Counted from the stretch's first letter, positions 40,560 to 51,784 are shown. The stretch is 64,000 bases of DNA from Hofstenia miamia (GCA_004352715.1 SCFE01000004.1:1676321-1740320); one strand, 5' to 3'. Program-made: numbers and translations. The notes: a model not told the origin generated them from the letters alone.

Positions 40560-41645
40560 TTGGCACAAAATGGCTCAGTGGGTGATTTTCTTTGTTTTCG
40601 ATTTTTTGCCAAAGTTTAGTACAGCATGAATTTCGTCGATCACTTAGAGATTAACACTTGCTGATAAGACATGCTACTTCATAATTAAAATTTGGAAAAA
40701 TTATCCGCAGAGCACGCTTTTGAATGCGTTCTAAATCCTTTGATTGCTCTTTAGTAATTGCGTTGCTCCAAACGGGTGAACAGTACTCTAGAATAGGGCG
40801 TATTAATGATGTGTAGATTTGGATTAGATGTAATGATGGAATACCAAACCTTTTAAGAATTCGGAAGAAAGCCAATTGTTTGGCGGCTTTTTTAACCATG
40901 TGTATAATATTTTCATACCATGTGAGATTATCTTGAACTAATAATCCAAGGAGTTTAGCTGATTGAACTCGCTGAATACTATTTGAACTTCAGATGGTAA
41001 GTTAAAATTATGCAAGGGACAAATAGTAATTTTTTTGATTTTATTAGATTAAGTTGCGTAAGCGATTTTCTGACCAAGTTTTCTACTCTGTGAACTAAAT
41101 ATTCAGATTCTGAAGGAGTATCACGCGAGAAAACTTCCCCGACTGTCAGATCGTCCACAAATTTGACTCTGTTGGGCCAAAATCTCATTAAAGAGTTAGC
41201 AAAAAGTATAAAAAGCCAAGGTCCAAGTTTGGTTCCTTGAGGTACTCCTGCATACAACGTATTCCACAATGAAAGTGTTCCGCAAAGTAAACGAACTCTT
41301 TGCTGATGACCAGATAAAAAGCTTATGATCCAGTTGCCTGTATAGTTGCTAACATTAATTAATATTGGATGACTAACTAAATCAAAAGCCTTTCTGAAGT
41401 CAATTAAAAATATTCGTATGTATTGCCCAGCACTTTCCAATTGATTTATCCAATTATGTGTCATATCAAGTAGTGCATATAGGGTGGAACGACCAGGGAT
41501 AACTCCATATTGTTTGGGATCTAGACTGCTTAATATTTTTTCAATAAGTTCCTTTTCCAATAAAACCTCTTTTGCTATTTTCGCAACAGGGTGTGTTATT
41601 GAAATTGGTCGAAGATATTTTCTTACATTTTAACCGGCTTATTGT
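40560..41645 (-). mobile_element. Truncated LINE reverse-transcriptase fragment B (CR1/L2-like)
   Basis: Read on the minus strand it starts at YLRPISITHPVAK, the first conserved reverse-transcriptase block. It continues with QYGVIPGRST, FLIDFRKAFDLVSHP (first catalytic Asp), AGVPQGTKLGPWLF (the PQG block) and KFVDDLTVGEV (the DD catalytic pair). The reading frame is lost near 41035 at a run of A residues. A downstream frame then gives RVQSAKLLGLLVQDNLTW and, at 40899-40651, the thumb region with LIRPILEYCSPVWSN and LERIQKRALRIIF, a typical end of CR1/L2-class LINE polymerases. No endonuclease or ORF1 is present, so the copy is 5'-truncated. The family name is inferred from motif style, not from a search. 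Confidence 0.88.
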
Positions 41646-41779
41646 TCTCTAAACAGGTCACATTGGCACATGTAAAGGGGAAGCATCATACGTTAAAAAT
41701 GAATGATTTAATAATTTGAAATATCTTGGTCTTGCAAATACGTCGATGTTAGTATTGATTATAATAAAGTTTGCTAAAT

Positions 41780-42670
41780 GAACCAACCTCTAAAAATAGT
41801 CTGATGATGATGTAGATTTAATTACTTTTCGAGATTGTAGTACTGATTTTCCATACGTTCTTAAACCGGATTTCTTTGATGTAAGTTTTATATAATCACA
41901 TGGATCAATGTTGTATTTATTATTTAGTAGTTTATTTAAAATTATTAAGTCCAAAATTTGAAATTCGATGGAAATTGGTAAAATCTTAAATCGCAGTAAT
42001 TCATTTGAGTCTATATTTTTCTTATTTGAAGCCCAGTAAATGCATCGTCTTTGAAATTTTTCCAACTTAATGAATCCAGTTCTTGATAGATACTAAATTT
42101 GTGAACCGTATTTTAAATTGGATAATATGTAACGTTTATATAATTGAATTTTTAAACTGTTAGGTGGCAAAAATGGAATGTTTCTTCTTAGAAATAATAA
42201 TTTGATACCTTTAGATAACCCACGAAAATCCAGCCATTATTTTCAATGCAATCTGTAATATCATTGATAAAAATTATAAATAATAAAGGACCCAATATAC
42301 TCCCTTGTGTTATACCACTAGTTACTTCTTGTTTAGAAGATAAAATTCCATTTATATTGTTAGTCTATCTTCTAAATATGATTTGAAAAATCTCAGAAAT
42401 TTAGCATCAAATCCAAATAATGACAACTTTTCAAGTAATGTATCGTGTGGTACGGTATCAAATGCTTTGGAAATGTCGAAGTATATGGCATTGGCATAGC
42501 AAGATATAGCCTCATCAAAGTTATTGCAAATCAAGTAAAGATATCCTAAGAAAAAATTTATAACCGTAGAAGAACCTTTTCTAAAGCCATGTTGGGACTT
42601 ACTTAATTTAGGTTCTACATAATTGTATAGGAAATTAAACAACAATCTAATTGGTCGATAAATATTAATT
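41780..42670 (-). mobile_element. Truncated LINE reverse-transcriptase fragment A, internally deleted
   Basis: The minus strand starts INIYRPIRLLFNFLYNY, then SKSQHGFRKGSST and YFDISKAFDTVPHDTLLEKL (first catalytic Asp). After a frame break comes SGITQGSILGPLLFIIF and INDITD. The FADD catalytic block is missing: the sequence passes from INDITD to a short unrelated stretch and then to LEKFQRRCIYWASNKKN, the C-terminal part (41790-42065). It differs clearly in sequence from fragment B, so it is a separate family. Its upstream end abuts an ATTT/(AT)n tract at 42677-42712. It is non-functional. Confidence 0.85.
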
Positions 42671-42676
42671 TGAGTT

Positions 42677-42712
42677 CTATTTATTTATTTATTTATATAT
42701 ATATATATATAT
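42677..42712. repeat. (ATTT)n/(AT)n simple repeat
   Basis: ATTT units followed by alternating AT, at the truncated upstream end of the LINE fragment A. Confidence 0.85.
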
Positions 42713-44160
42713 TGGGGTAGTTAGAATTGAAATCCAAACTCACTTCTGACGGGATTGTCAATTCCAACCTAGTTGCATTTGAAAAAAATTCTATGTAACA
42801 CACCGTGAATAATCAGAGTTAATAAGATGTTTTAATAAAAATATTAGGAGAAAGAAGTGTTAACCAAAATGTATTTAATATAAATTTGTATCTCTTTTTT
42901 AAGAAATATATTAACTAACTGAATATTAATGTTGGTTATAAACTTTAGCGAGTCTTAAATTGTCTGGAATTTTAAATTTTCTTCTATTTTCAACGATGCA
43001 ATGCACTAAAAGTTGCGGAATACCTTGGGATTCTGTAATTCATATATCTTGATGTTTTTGAACATTTAATTTGTTTCGTTCGGTTTAATAATCACCAGTG
43101 TTCCGAGAACACTTTGTAACAATAATTTTTTATGCAACAAGATGCTCCTGTTCAAACATTTATTGTAAAAAACAATCAAAGAGGTGAAACAATGAGAAAT
43201 AGTCCAAGGTCAGATAGAAATTCAAAGCTTACAATGTCTATTTTTTATTTCATCTATCATTTGCACTAACTAAATATAAATTAATAATAGCATATAAAAA
43301 ACTTATTTATTTTATAGTTATTAAGTGCAGTTAGTTATTGCTTATAAATTAGAATGTATGCATTCTCATTTTCAAGAATTGTGGAGAAATCGCTATTTTT
43401 TGCTAAAAGTAATTGGATGCCTATTCGAATAAAATTTATGTTTATAATTTTTAATGTTAGAATTTAAATCACGAAAATTTTACCCATTTCAAAAGCTGTG
43501 GTATAATAAATTGTCAATATGATATGATATAGTATAACACTAGAAAATTTATATTATACATGTATAATACCAATAACACTAAAAAATTTAACAATCCCTG
43601 TTATCACACTAATGTTTTTAGAGAGGATGCCAACTACATACATGTAGCTAATAATGGAAACTTAATGATATTAGTGGTAGAAAGTTAAGCGACGAATTGA
43701 TACTATATGTTAATATATCAGCAATAAAATGCATTGATGTGTCTCCTATGGGATAAACTTGCTGTTCAATTCAATGCTAATTTAATTAACCTTTCAAAAT
43801 TTAATACTAACACACGTGTGTGTATTAATAGGTTCAAATCCGAATAAATGATTAGAAGTTAACAGATCTGCTTTTAATATTTGATAGCTTAAAATGTAGA
43901 CAACTTTGACAATTTTTTAACATGAAATGGAAAAAATTTATTTACGATCTTACACATGCTAGTGTAAACTAATTATAACCTGTTGACGTAATAGAAATAG
44001 AGAATAGATTGCAATAAAATAGAAACAAACTAATATGTTAATATTCAAAATTGCAGCAACACAATTAGCGATTAATTTATACACTGTACAACAATTCAAT
44101 TTATATTACATACGATTAATTATATTACAGTTAATTACAAAGCCAAAAAATATAAAAATT
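42713..44160. other. AT-rich DNA; probably holds the 3' untranslated region of the HSBP1-like gene
   Basis: No open frame is supported. On the minus strand an AATAAA-type poly(A) signal occurs at about 43938-43943, some 220 bases downstream of the HSBP1-like stop codon. That is compatible with the end of its last exon. Confidence 0.4.
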
Positions 44161-44230
44161 CTAAAGAGATTCTTTTACACCGGCCTGATTCATTAACTCG
44201 GCGATCTGTTTTTCCAAATCATCAATGTTT
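44161..44230 (-). CDS. HSBP1: HSBP1 homologue (heat shock factor-binding protein 1), last coding exon only
   Basis: HSBP1 is a small (about 75-residue) coiled-coil protein that binds trimeric heat shock factor 1 and dampens its activity. Read on the minus strand, this exon encodes NIDDLEKQIAELMNQAGVKE and ends SL-stop (TAG at 44163-44161). The IDDLEKxIAxLMxQAGV string is the conserved C-terminal part of the HSBP1 heptad repeat, so recognition is strong despite the short length. The preceding AG at 44232-44231, after a pyrimidine-rich tract, is the best splice acceptor; the exon then begins with the third base of a codon. Open reading without a splice extends a few codons (DVMGR) that also resemble the family, so the exact boundary is slightly uncertain. 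The N-terminal exons should lie at higher coordinates, but I could not find them; a mariner-like element sits 190 bp upstream, in the presumed intron. Confidence 0.75.
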
Positions 44231-44419
44231 CTACCCATTACATCAAGTGCAAGGAAGTTAAGGAAATAAGTTACAAAAATATTTAGTTATTAAAATATAT
44301 ATTTAATAAATATGTAAAAATTGTTTACAAAACATACATTTGATTATTTAAAAAATTATCCTAAAAATTGTAAAAAAACACTATTTTATAGTGTTCATTT
44401 AATAATTGGATTTATTATA
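44231..44419. other. Presumed intron of the HSBP1-like gene
   Basis: AT-rich, no further coding similarity. It contains the pyrimidine-rich tract and acceptor for the last exon. Confidence 0.4.
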
Positions 44420-45093
44420 CAGGGTGAGTCATGGGAAACGGATGTTTTTAGAACGCCCCTTGCTCTTTAAGGATAAGTGATTAAAAAGTGAGGAAGGTAG
44501 TCTTTAAACCCGCCTAAGATGCCATTTAGTTTGTTATTATTTATTTATCTTTTACGTTAAGTTTTGTACTTGTTAATCATTACTTTTGAATTGCTTTTCT
44601 TTTCAGAGCACCAAGAAATGTGGATCGAGCGAGAAAAGCAATCACCCGAAGACCGAGGCGCTCATACAGCGAGAGCGTCCATGACTGCTGTTCGAACTGC
44701 ATTCCCTAATCATGTCATTTAATGCTTTGGAGATGTCTCATGGCCGCCGCGCTCACCCGATCTTTCGATGTGCGATTTTTATCTGTGGGGATATTTGAAA
44801 TCACGCGTTTATGCTGCGAAACCCCGTACACTTGGAGAATTGAAGACTGCGATACGTGAAAATATCCAGGAAATAGGTGAAGAAACTTTAGTGAAAGTGG
44901 AAACCAACTTTAGAAAGCGACTTCAAATTTGTGCTCGTGAAAATGGACAACATTTGTCTGACATAATTTTTCAATCTTAAATATTCCCTAATAGCATAGT
45001 TTAATGAATGCTTTTATGTATGATAATTTTTTTTTAAAATATTTGCAGAGTTTTGTCTCCTTTAAAAACATCCGTTTCCCGTGACTCACCCTG
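44420..45093 (+). mobile_element. Mariner-like DNA transposon, internally deleted (674 bp)
   Basis: The terminal inverted repeats are about 31 bp and start CAGGGTGAGTCATGGGAAAC on the left and CAGGGTGAGTCACGGGAAAC on the right (one mismatch). They are flanked by the TA target duplication (44418-44419 and 45094-45095) that defines Tc1/mariner elements. Inside is a C-terminal transposase remnant (44700-44980). The N-terminal DNA-binding region and the first part of the catalytic core are absent, so the copy is an internally deleted derivative. Confidence 0.92.
44700..44980 (+). pseudogene. Mariner-like transposase C-terminal fragment
   Basis: The frame reads FPNHVI, a stop codon, then CFGDVSWPPRSPDLSMCDF and LWGYLKSRVY. 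This is the conserved WPPRSPDL-x(2,3)-DF-x-LWGxLK block of mariner-like transposases, with the third acidic residue as Asp (CDF). It continues through ELKTAIRENIQEIGEE and ends LSDIIFQS. The upstream catalytic residues are missing and there is an in-frame stop at about 44720, so it is non-functional. The coding part fills the right half of the element at 44420-45093. Confidence 0.85.
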
Positions 45094-45244
45094 TATTATA
45101 TAATTATAACTTTTGAATAGTCAACGCATAAAACGGTTTAAATTTGTTAAAAATACATAAATTTCTGAGCATATTTGTCATTCAAATGTTACTTATTTAA
45201 CAATTCAATATAAATTATAGTTCACAGAACACAGGTATAACGGG

Positions 45245-45512
45245 TATGACCAATACTGCTGCAATCTGGCAAAACACAGTAATTCAGTGCAAAATAAAGT
45301 AGAATTTCTGTGCTTTGACTGGTTATTTCAAGTGCAAATAGATGCCGAGTTCTGCCAACTACAAATAAACACCATTAAGGGGCCAACCTGAAAAAAATAT
45401 TAATGTCACATGATGTAAAATTAGTCAAGCATCAGATTTTAATGAAAAGTCAATTTTAAAAATTTAGTGAATGACTATGTTTTGCCAGATGACAGCAGAA
45501 TAATGGGCAATT
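45245..45512. mobile_element. MITE-like element, imperfect inverted repeats
   Basis: The left end contains CTGCTGCAATCTGGCAAAACA and the right end, reverse-complemented, CTGCTGTCATCTGGCAAAAC. These arms are inverted over about 30 bp and separated by about 210 bp of noncoding DNA. No target-site duplication was identified. Confidence 0.6.
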
Positions 45513-46766
45513 ACTAATCCGTGAATATAATTTTAAGTAATAAAAAATGCTATAAAATATTTTTTAAATTTAAATGAAACAAATGTAAAATGTGATGGAT
45601 TATACTGAATTTTTAACAACTAAATTTATTATGAAAACGGTCACAGTTTGGATAAAAATTATTAAATAAAATTTTTTAAAAATTTTTCACCTTGTTTCAC
45701 GCTATGTCAAAATACACGATGTATGTCATAAGAATTAACTACTCCTTCGAAAATCTTCTTAGGTGCATGCAAATATATATATATATATATATTAACATTG
45801 CTTTGAAATAGAAAGGATATTTCTTCCAACAATATCATCAGACGTTTTTGAAAATTTATCTTCCATTCCCTTTAAGAGTGTCTCTACCTAAATATCTTAC
45901 GATTAGCAGCGCAACCATTTACCGAAATAAAATATACACTTAATGTTTAACGGATAAATAAAAGGCGATGCAAACATGTTAGCATAAATACAATTTCAAA
46001 AAATTCAATGTATTCTGCATTTCAACGCTTTCGGCCAAATATTAAATATAAATTCCAATAATATTGAACAATGGCAAATACGTATTTATATAGCAACCTC
46101 CGTCCGTTTTTATTAAAATCACGAATTTCACATTGCGAGAATGATAATAAATCAAGATGGTGTGATGAACGACATCAATTAACTATCCCAGCATGCTAAG
46201 AAAACAGGTGCGTATTAATCATCACTGAATAATTAAAAGATCGACGTGTTACAACTACATTAAAGTGCCAAATGCAGATGAGAAAACCACTAACACGGTT
46301 AGAATTAATGAACATTTGGAATGGAGATCTTAAACTAAATCAAAGTAGAATTAACTACTACGATTTCGATAGAATTTGAAATTATATTTACCTTCATTGC
46401 TTAGAGCATAGATCCTCTATCTAATGTGCTCTCAGTGAATCAAATTTAATGGTTGAATTAAACATTTAAAAATATAACCAGTCTTAATCGCAAAGATGTT
46501 TAAAGAATGATTCGCACATCCAAATATATTAGAAGTTAATTAACACTAGAAGGGCCAAAAAAATTACTATTGGAAAAGCCAGAGTGATTGAATTGACCCA
46601 CCTCACTATTTTAAGATGGAAGTTCACAAAATATTAATCAATGAACTAAAAAGCAGAAATAACGCACTGATAACGTTTCATCTCTCAAACATTCAAAAAT
46701 AAACATGTAACTAAGGCGGAAATTCTCCTCAATCATTAATTACTAATTTTAGTTATTGTAAAATTC
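45513..46766. other. AT-rich noncoding DNA
   Basis: No coding exon could be supported on either strand; an isolated donor-like site on the minus strand near 46390 has no convincing exon behind it. Short (AT) tract at 45775-45792. Confidence 0.5.
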
Positions 46767-47138
46767 ACTTAAACAACTTGGGGATTTTTGAAAAATGTTC
46801 ATGAAGCTACAAAAATTTCTAGAAGCTCATAGCTGAAAAACTATTAAAGCTATGCTCAATCTGAAAACACCCGGTTTTGTCCCATCGAGGTATGGCATTG
46901 CGCGAACTTTCCGGTCACAGGGGATTTCGGCCCTGTGACCTCTGCTTTTGCGCAGGGGCTTGGGATATCAAGAAAGTCAAAGTTCTTAGTTGCCACAACA
47001 ATACGCTTTAATAGACATTTTTAACATTGAAGTAAAGTATGTTCCCCAATAGACCAACACATGCCCCAAACTTGCTAAAAGCTAGTAAAAAATTCTTTGT
47101 AAATTGTGGAAAAACGTCAGGCTGTTTAAGGTTAAGCA
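46767..47138 (-). mobile_element. Old MITE family M1, copy 4
   Basis: It begins CTTAAACAACTTGGGGAT and ends GTCAGGCTGTTTAAGGTTAA; these ends are inverted. It carries AGCTCATAGCTGAAAAACTA, matching copy 3, and CAATACGCTTTAATAGA, the inverse of the TCTATTAAAGC block of copies 1 and 2. The centre has a perfect 10-bp-stem hairpin GGTCACAGGG/CCCTGTGACC at about 46912-46939. Confidence 0.7.
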
Positions 47139-47736
47139 CAATGCATGAGCAATATCTGAATTTTGTTTACTTAATCCAGACAGACTTAAAAGATAGTAGC
47201 TAAACGAATGTATTTTTAAATTTAGAATTTACATACAAAATTACAAAGGTAAGTAAGAAATCAATAATTTTATCAGGCATAATTTTCCCAAAGATCTTTC
47301 TCAAGTGAGTCAATATATTTATCATAGAAGAGTAAGTAATTTTAATTAAATAATGTTACAAAGTTTCATTCTTTAATACAATAAAATGCAGGGTTAATAT
47401 TTTGAAACCTACTATAGGAAATTCGTTACAAGGCATAAGTATATAAAACGATCTACTGCAATTTTCCTAAATTAGCATGATAAAAGTTTAACCAATACAT
47501 GAATATTGCGTAAAAAAGACAGTGCTAACTATTATTTGTTGGGGAGTAATTATTCTTAGCACTATATATGGCAGGAACCACATATAGCTGCGAGCATTAA
47601 CAAAAACCCAAAAGAGCAGAAAAAAACGTTAGTGAGGTGAATATATAGTAACAAATTAGAGCTCATAACAAAATTGGAACATTATCTGAAGTTCAGTAAG
47701 CCAAGCAAGTGAACAGTAACCATTATATAGTTAAAC

Positions 47737-47769
<33 letters not shown>

Positions 47770-48600
47770 GGTTATAGTTTGTTATTCCATGTAGGTAAGT
47801 TGTCTACATATGATTTCAATTCAGTTAGTCTGAATGAAAAGTTGACATTGCTTGCTTCAAACTTAATATTTCTACAACAATTTTAAATAAAAAATTCTCT
47901 TCAAACAATAAATAAATGTATTCCTTAACAATTTAAGTTGTCCAGAAAAATTCAAATTTGCAAGTTTTTTCATTTATCAATAAAAATTTGATATAGAGTG
48001 AATAATTCGAATTGACTGAGACCATGCAATATATTTCGAATTAACCGAATGGTAGAAAATTAATGCTTTTCAACCATTTGAGGTGTATAAAATCGTCTGC
48101 AACTATGTTTGTTTTGTTGAACATACAAACCAATTGCATTTAAAACAAAGCAAACAAAACTCAATTTATAAAATAAATAACTGGTTTAAACAAGGCTAAC
48201 AATTAAACAAGGTCGAATTAGTCCGAGTTCATTGTATTAATTCACCAACTAAAAACCGTTGCCATTTTCATAGAGTACAAAGCGCCGGTCTATATATGCA
48301 CCTCAATGGGTAAACATTTTTGCGGCTGATTTCGAATTTAAGCCATGTTGTGTTGATGATTAACAAAGTGAATACCAGCTAGATTGAATGGTTTAGCAGA
48401 TATTGTCAAAGATGAATAAAAACGATAACAAGCTGAAGTCAAGAAAACAATAGAAATTTGCATAAGCACCCGCTACTAGAAAAAAAGGAATGGGACTTGA
48501 AAGAAAAAATTTCACAAGAAATGAGGTCTGCGAATAATACTTGGAAATGAGTACTCAAAGACGTTCGTGAATTCATTCCAATTTTAAAACTGAAGAGCCT
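47139..48600. other. AT-rich noncoding DNA
   Basis: No gene supported. An AT-rich pseudo-palindrome lies at 47729-47777, where AGTTAAACTATATATTATAT meets the inverse ATATAGGTTATAGTTT. Confidence 0.5.
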
Positions 48601-49120
48601 AAGAGTCGACGCTTGGATGCAACTGATGACGTTCATTAGAACTTTTTCAGAATCTGCAAGATGTTTGAGAGAGATTACAATTAGCAGGTTGTATGGGTAG
48701 AGTTTTTGAGACACACTAGAACATGCAAGCATACACAACCATTTGTGAGAACGCCATACCACGTTGCCACCAGACAGCTGTGGAAAAAATGTCTCAACAA
48801 GCAATCACCAGACGCAGCAAGCATAATGGAGCTTCATATCTCAACACACCACCCTTCAGTGACATACTATCAAGGAGAACATACCCATATCGGCTCTATC
48901 TGTCACCAGAACTTACATTAACTGAATCACTAACATTCCTAGAATATGCCAAAAGGAACGATACAGGCAAATTATAAAGACCATGAACGCTACCTTTGTC
49001 AAACTATGGCAAGAAGCGTGTGAGACATGCACGGAAAATAGGGTCAATCAGAAACCGCACAATAAAGGTGTACAATGTACAATGTGGTATCTGCAATAAA
49101 CAAGGAAAAAGCCACTGACA
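48600..49120 (+). pseudogene. Unidentified decayed coding region
   Basis: Three overlapping frames show polar, protein-like translations in succession. 48723-48977 includes RRTYPYRLYLSPELTLTESL, and a shifted frame from about 48955 reads ERYRQIIKTMNATFVKLWQE followed by ACETCTENRV. A change of frame around 48950 joins them plausibly. Base composition (higher G+C, several CpGs) differs from the surrounding DNA. I do not recognise the family; a decayed retroelement or DNA transposon gene is more likely than a host exon, because there are no splice sites at the edges. A minus-strand frame (48439-48804) overlaps and is judged a shadow. Confidence 0.3.
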
Positions 49121-49612
49121 ACTAGGGAATCCTATAAAAAGAAATATGCATATGATATATTTAAAAAAATTCTAAGAACCTACACGTGTGAGGCAACAAT
49201 TGTAGTAAAGTGAAATAAGAAACAAAACTGCATAAATGATTTATTTAAACAGTATATCACTTTCTGATGATTCTTAATGCTATAAATTTTTAATGATAAT
49301 TTTAACAGTGATGATTTCATAATTTTAGCAAATTGCATATATATAGATTAACACTTTTATTAAATTTTTTCGCCCAAAACGATATTTTGAGCTATATGAA
49401 CAAAAACCCTTCACATGCGAAAAAATGTTGAACAAATAGGCCAAATTCAAAATAAGCGCCAACAATTTCACATATAAAACATGTGGCAGGTTGCAAATTT
49501 AAAAACGTGCCCAGCCGATTGAATATACACTATTTTTAACTTTCAGGGTATTCACACATTTTCAATAATTCATTTCAAGGCAGTTCAAGGGTTCTTTCTA
49601 AATAAAACTTAC

Positions 49613-49671
49613 TGTCATCGAATGGGCTGTCCTTGGCTTAACTCCTCTCAAATCCACATCGAGTTCATGAT
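49613..49671 (-). CDS. Predicted second coding exon of an unidentified minus-strand gene
   Basis: On the minus strand a 59-bp exon lies between an AG acceptor (49673-49672, GCGTAG) and a strong donor GTAAGT (49612-49607). It joins in phase with the upstream 10-base coding start at 49776-49767 (T plus AT makes Tyr), giving MKQYHELDVDLRGVKPRTAH and then SMT. Codon use and the sharp GC rise support coding. The phrase G-V-K-P-R-T-A-H-S-M-T resembles the PxPRxxHSM segment at the start of kelch repeats, but this is only a suggestion; I do not recognise the protein. The exon ends in phase 0. No convincing third exon was found downstream (lower coordinates). Confidence 0.45.
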
Positions 49672-49766
49672 CTACGCAATTATACAAAGCAAGTAAATTC
49701 AAACACAAGAAAACATGTATGTAAATAAAACAACAGATTTGACCAAAAAAAATAAATAGAATTTAC

Positions 49767-49776
49767 ATTGTTTCAT
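49767..49776 (-). CDS. Predicted first coding exon (10 bases) of the same unidentified gene
   Basis: The ATG at 49776-49774 is followed by AAACAAT and the donor GTAAAT. The intron to the next exon would be 95 bp (49672-49766). An in-frame stop lies upstream (about 49825), so this is the first available Met in the frame that joins the next exon. Just upstream an out-of-frame ATG at about 49797 opens a tiny reading frame (MKLSALST) whose TGA overlaps this start as ATGA, a possible translation-regulating upstream frame. This is inference from splice and start signals only. Confidence 0.38.
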
Positions 49777-50399
49777 GTACTCAAGGCAGACAACTTCATT
49801 TTTACAAGCAGCGCGAACACCCCGATTTTGTTATACTTTTAAAGTCTAGGGGCACCAGTACATGGATGTGTCTTCACAACTCAGCTATTTAACAGATCAA
49901 CGAGTGTTGACAATATTAAATTTCCGAATAATCTACTTTGAAAAATGCGTGAATATGTTGCTTAACACTTTTGCGTTTGTATACAGCGCTTGAATGAGCC
50001 CATCAGAATCATTATCAGTAAAAGTGAGTCTATTTGGAAGCGGATGTTGTGTATTATTCAATTTGATTGATAAAACTTCACCAAAATGAACTTACTGAAC
50101 GATTAATAATTCTATAGATATATTCATAAGCAAAAATTGCAAAAAATAGATATAATTTTGCATGCTTCATTTTTATAATTAAATGGCTCAACATATAAAT
50201 CAGAGAATATCAACGACCATAACTATTCAATATCATTAACTTAGATGTGTATATATAAAATTTCATTTATATTTTCAAAAGTTTTGCATTATTTGTAAAT
50301 TCTTTATTATTGACTGAACTGCAATTGTAAACGGATACAGCTCTGTCGATCGTCAAAATAAAAAATATGTAGGGAGTGGATCAAAATATTGTTAATGCA

Positions 50400-51780
50400 T
50401 TAAGAGCTAAGCGTGTCACATGCAATGCCGCACTTTGAATTTCAATTATACCGATTGAGCTTGAAGGTTAAACATTTTTACACAGCAAAAAGATTATATA
50501 GTAACACGTAGACCCTGGGAATAAATTTCCATTTCATTATGATTAAAGCTTGTAAACAAGAAGCGTTGCAGAGGGGCTCAGCCAAGGTTACATATATATA
50601 TATATATATATCGCTACGGGCTTAAAATCAGAGGTCTAAAAACTTCCATTGTGAGCTTAAGCTTTTATTCCTATCATCAATGTTATAAATTATTTGGGTT
50701 ATTTACAAAACTGAAGAAAATGAACAACTTCGCATTGAATTACTCTTAAATTTTGATCTATGTGAACTAGAAAAACGCATTGCAATTCTTTGTGATTATA
50801 ATATGTGAAAACCAATAGATACCTAACTATTTATTAATACGCCTCCAAATTCCAGTTTTAGCTAAAGGAAAACACTAGACTTTGTTACTAAAAGTTAATA
50901 TTGTTAAAAGATAAATTTATACATTTATAAATATATAAAGTTTGAATTCAATGATCTAGAAATAAGCAATAGAAATCGAAAAGCATACATAAGATGTTAA
51001 TTCAATCACATTTTTGGGATTTGTGGCCATATACATCTCCATTTCTGCGAACTTAAAATCAACTTTCTTTGTAACTCAACACTTTGCTAATGACTGCTAA
51101 TAGCCAATGAGTAATTGATAAAAAGCCAAATTTTTATTTTTGCATTAAAATAATTGTAATTAAAATAAAGAGGATAAATTTTTTTTCAAAAATAAATATG
51201 TCTAAGTCTTCTGTCTAAAATATTAGCAAAGTATATAATTAATACAAATAATACATAGAAAAGACAGTGCAAATTTGTAACACAGTATCTAGGGAAACCA
51301 AAATACAATGAGTGTCGGTTAGTATATTTTAAATTTTTATTATTTCACTATGATCAAAAAAGGTGTTAACTAGAAACTGAAAATTCGATAAATTGACAAA
51401 ATTCGAAAACACCAAATAGTGTTTTATACTTATAATTTAACTTTATATCTAAATTAAAAATTTACCACTCAATGTTGATGCATTATTTTTTAGAAACTTA
51501 TTATATATAGGTTTGTTATATTATAAACAAAAGGAACCATGAAATCTATAGCAGTTGGCTCTACAATAATTTATTAAAATTGGTTTTGGTATGGAGTACC
51601 TTAATAATGATAATTGAATAATTGAAACAGGTAATCTTCTAATTTTGGTATTGAGGAATTTCGAAAAAATCACATTTTCATAGAAGGTAAGATCCAAAAT
51701 AAGTCGTTTTTCTGGTGTTGGGATCATGGATATATTAAACTAAACAAGCCAAAATGAGATTATTGAGACAAATAGAATTT
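50400..51780. other. AT-rich noncoding DNA
   Basis: No gene recognised. Short (AT) tract at 50591-50612. The minus-strand frame 51521-51727 lies just beyond the LINE remnant at 51785-52075 and may be its decayed 3' part. Confidence 0.5.
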
Positions 51781-51784
51781 ATTC

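Larger units (their letters stand above)
49428..50399. repeat. Duplicated block, copy in sequence context (972 bp)
   Basis: This block recurs at 56351-57392. The length difference (1042 against 972) equals exactly one 70-bp insertion present only in the second copy, and the rest reads the same by eye. It includes the predicted minus-strand start exons at 49613-49776. Confidence 0.95.

Noticed and set aside
46390-46415. Minus-strand microexon candidate (RIYALSNE) with acceptor and donor
   Set aside because: Only 25 bases, and it lacks the residues expected between a kelch PRxxHSM segment and the next strand; chance splice-like sites are common in AT-rich DNA.
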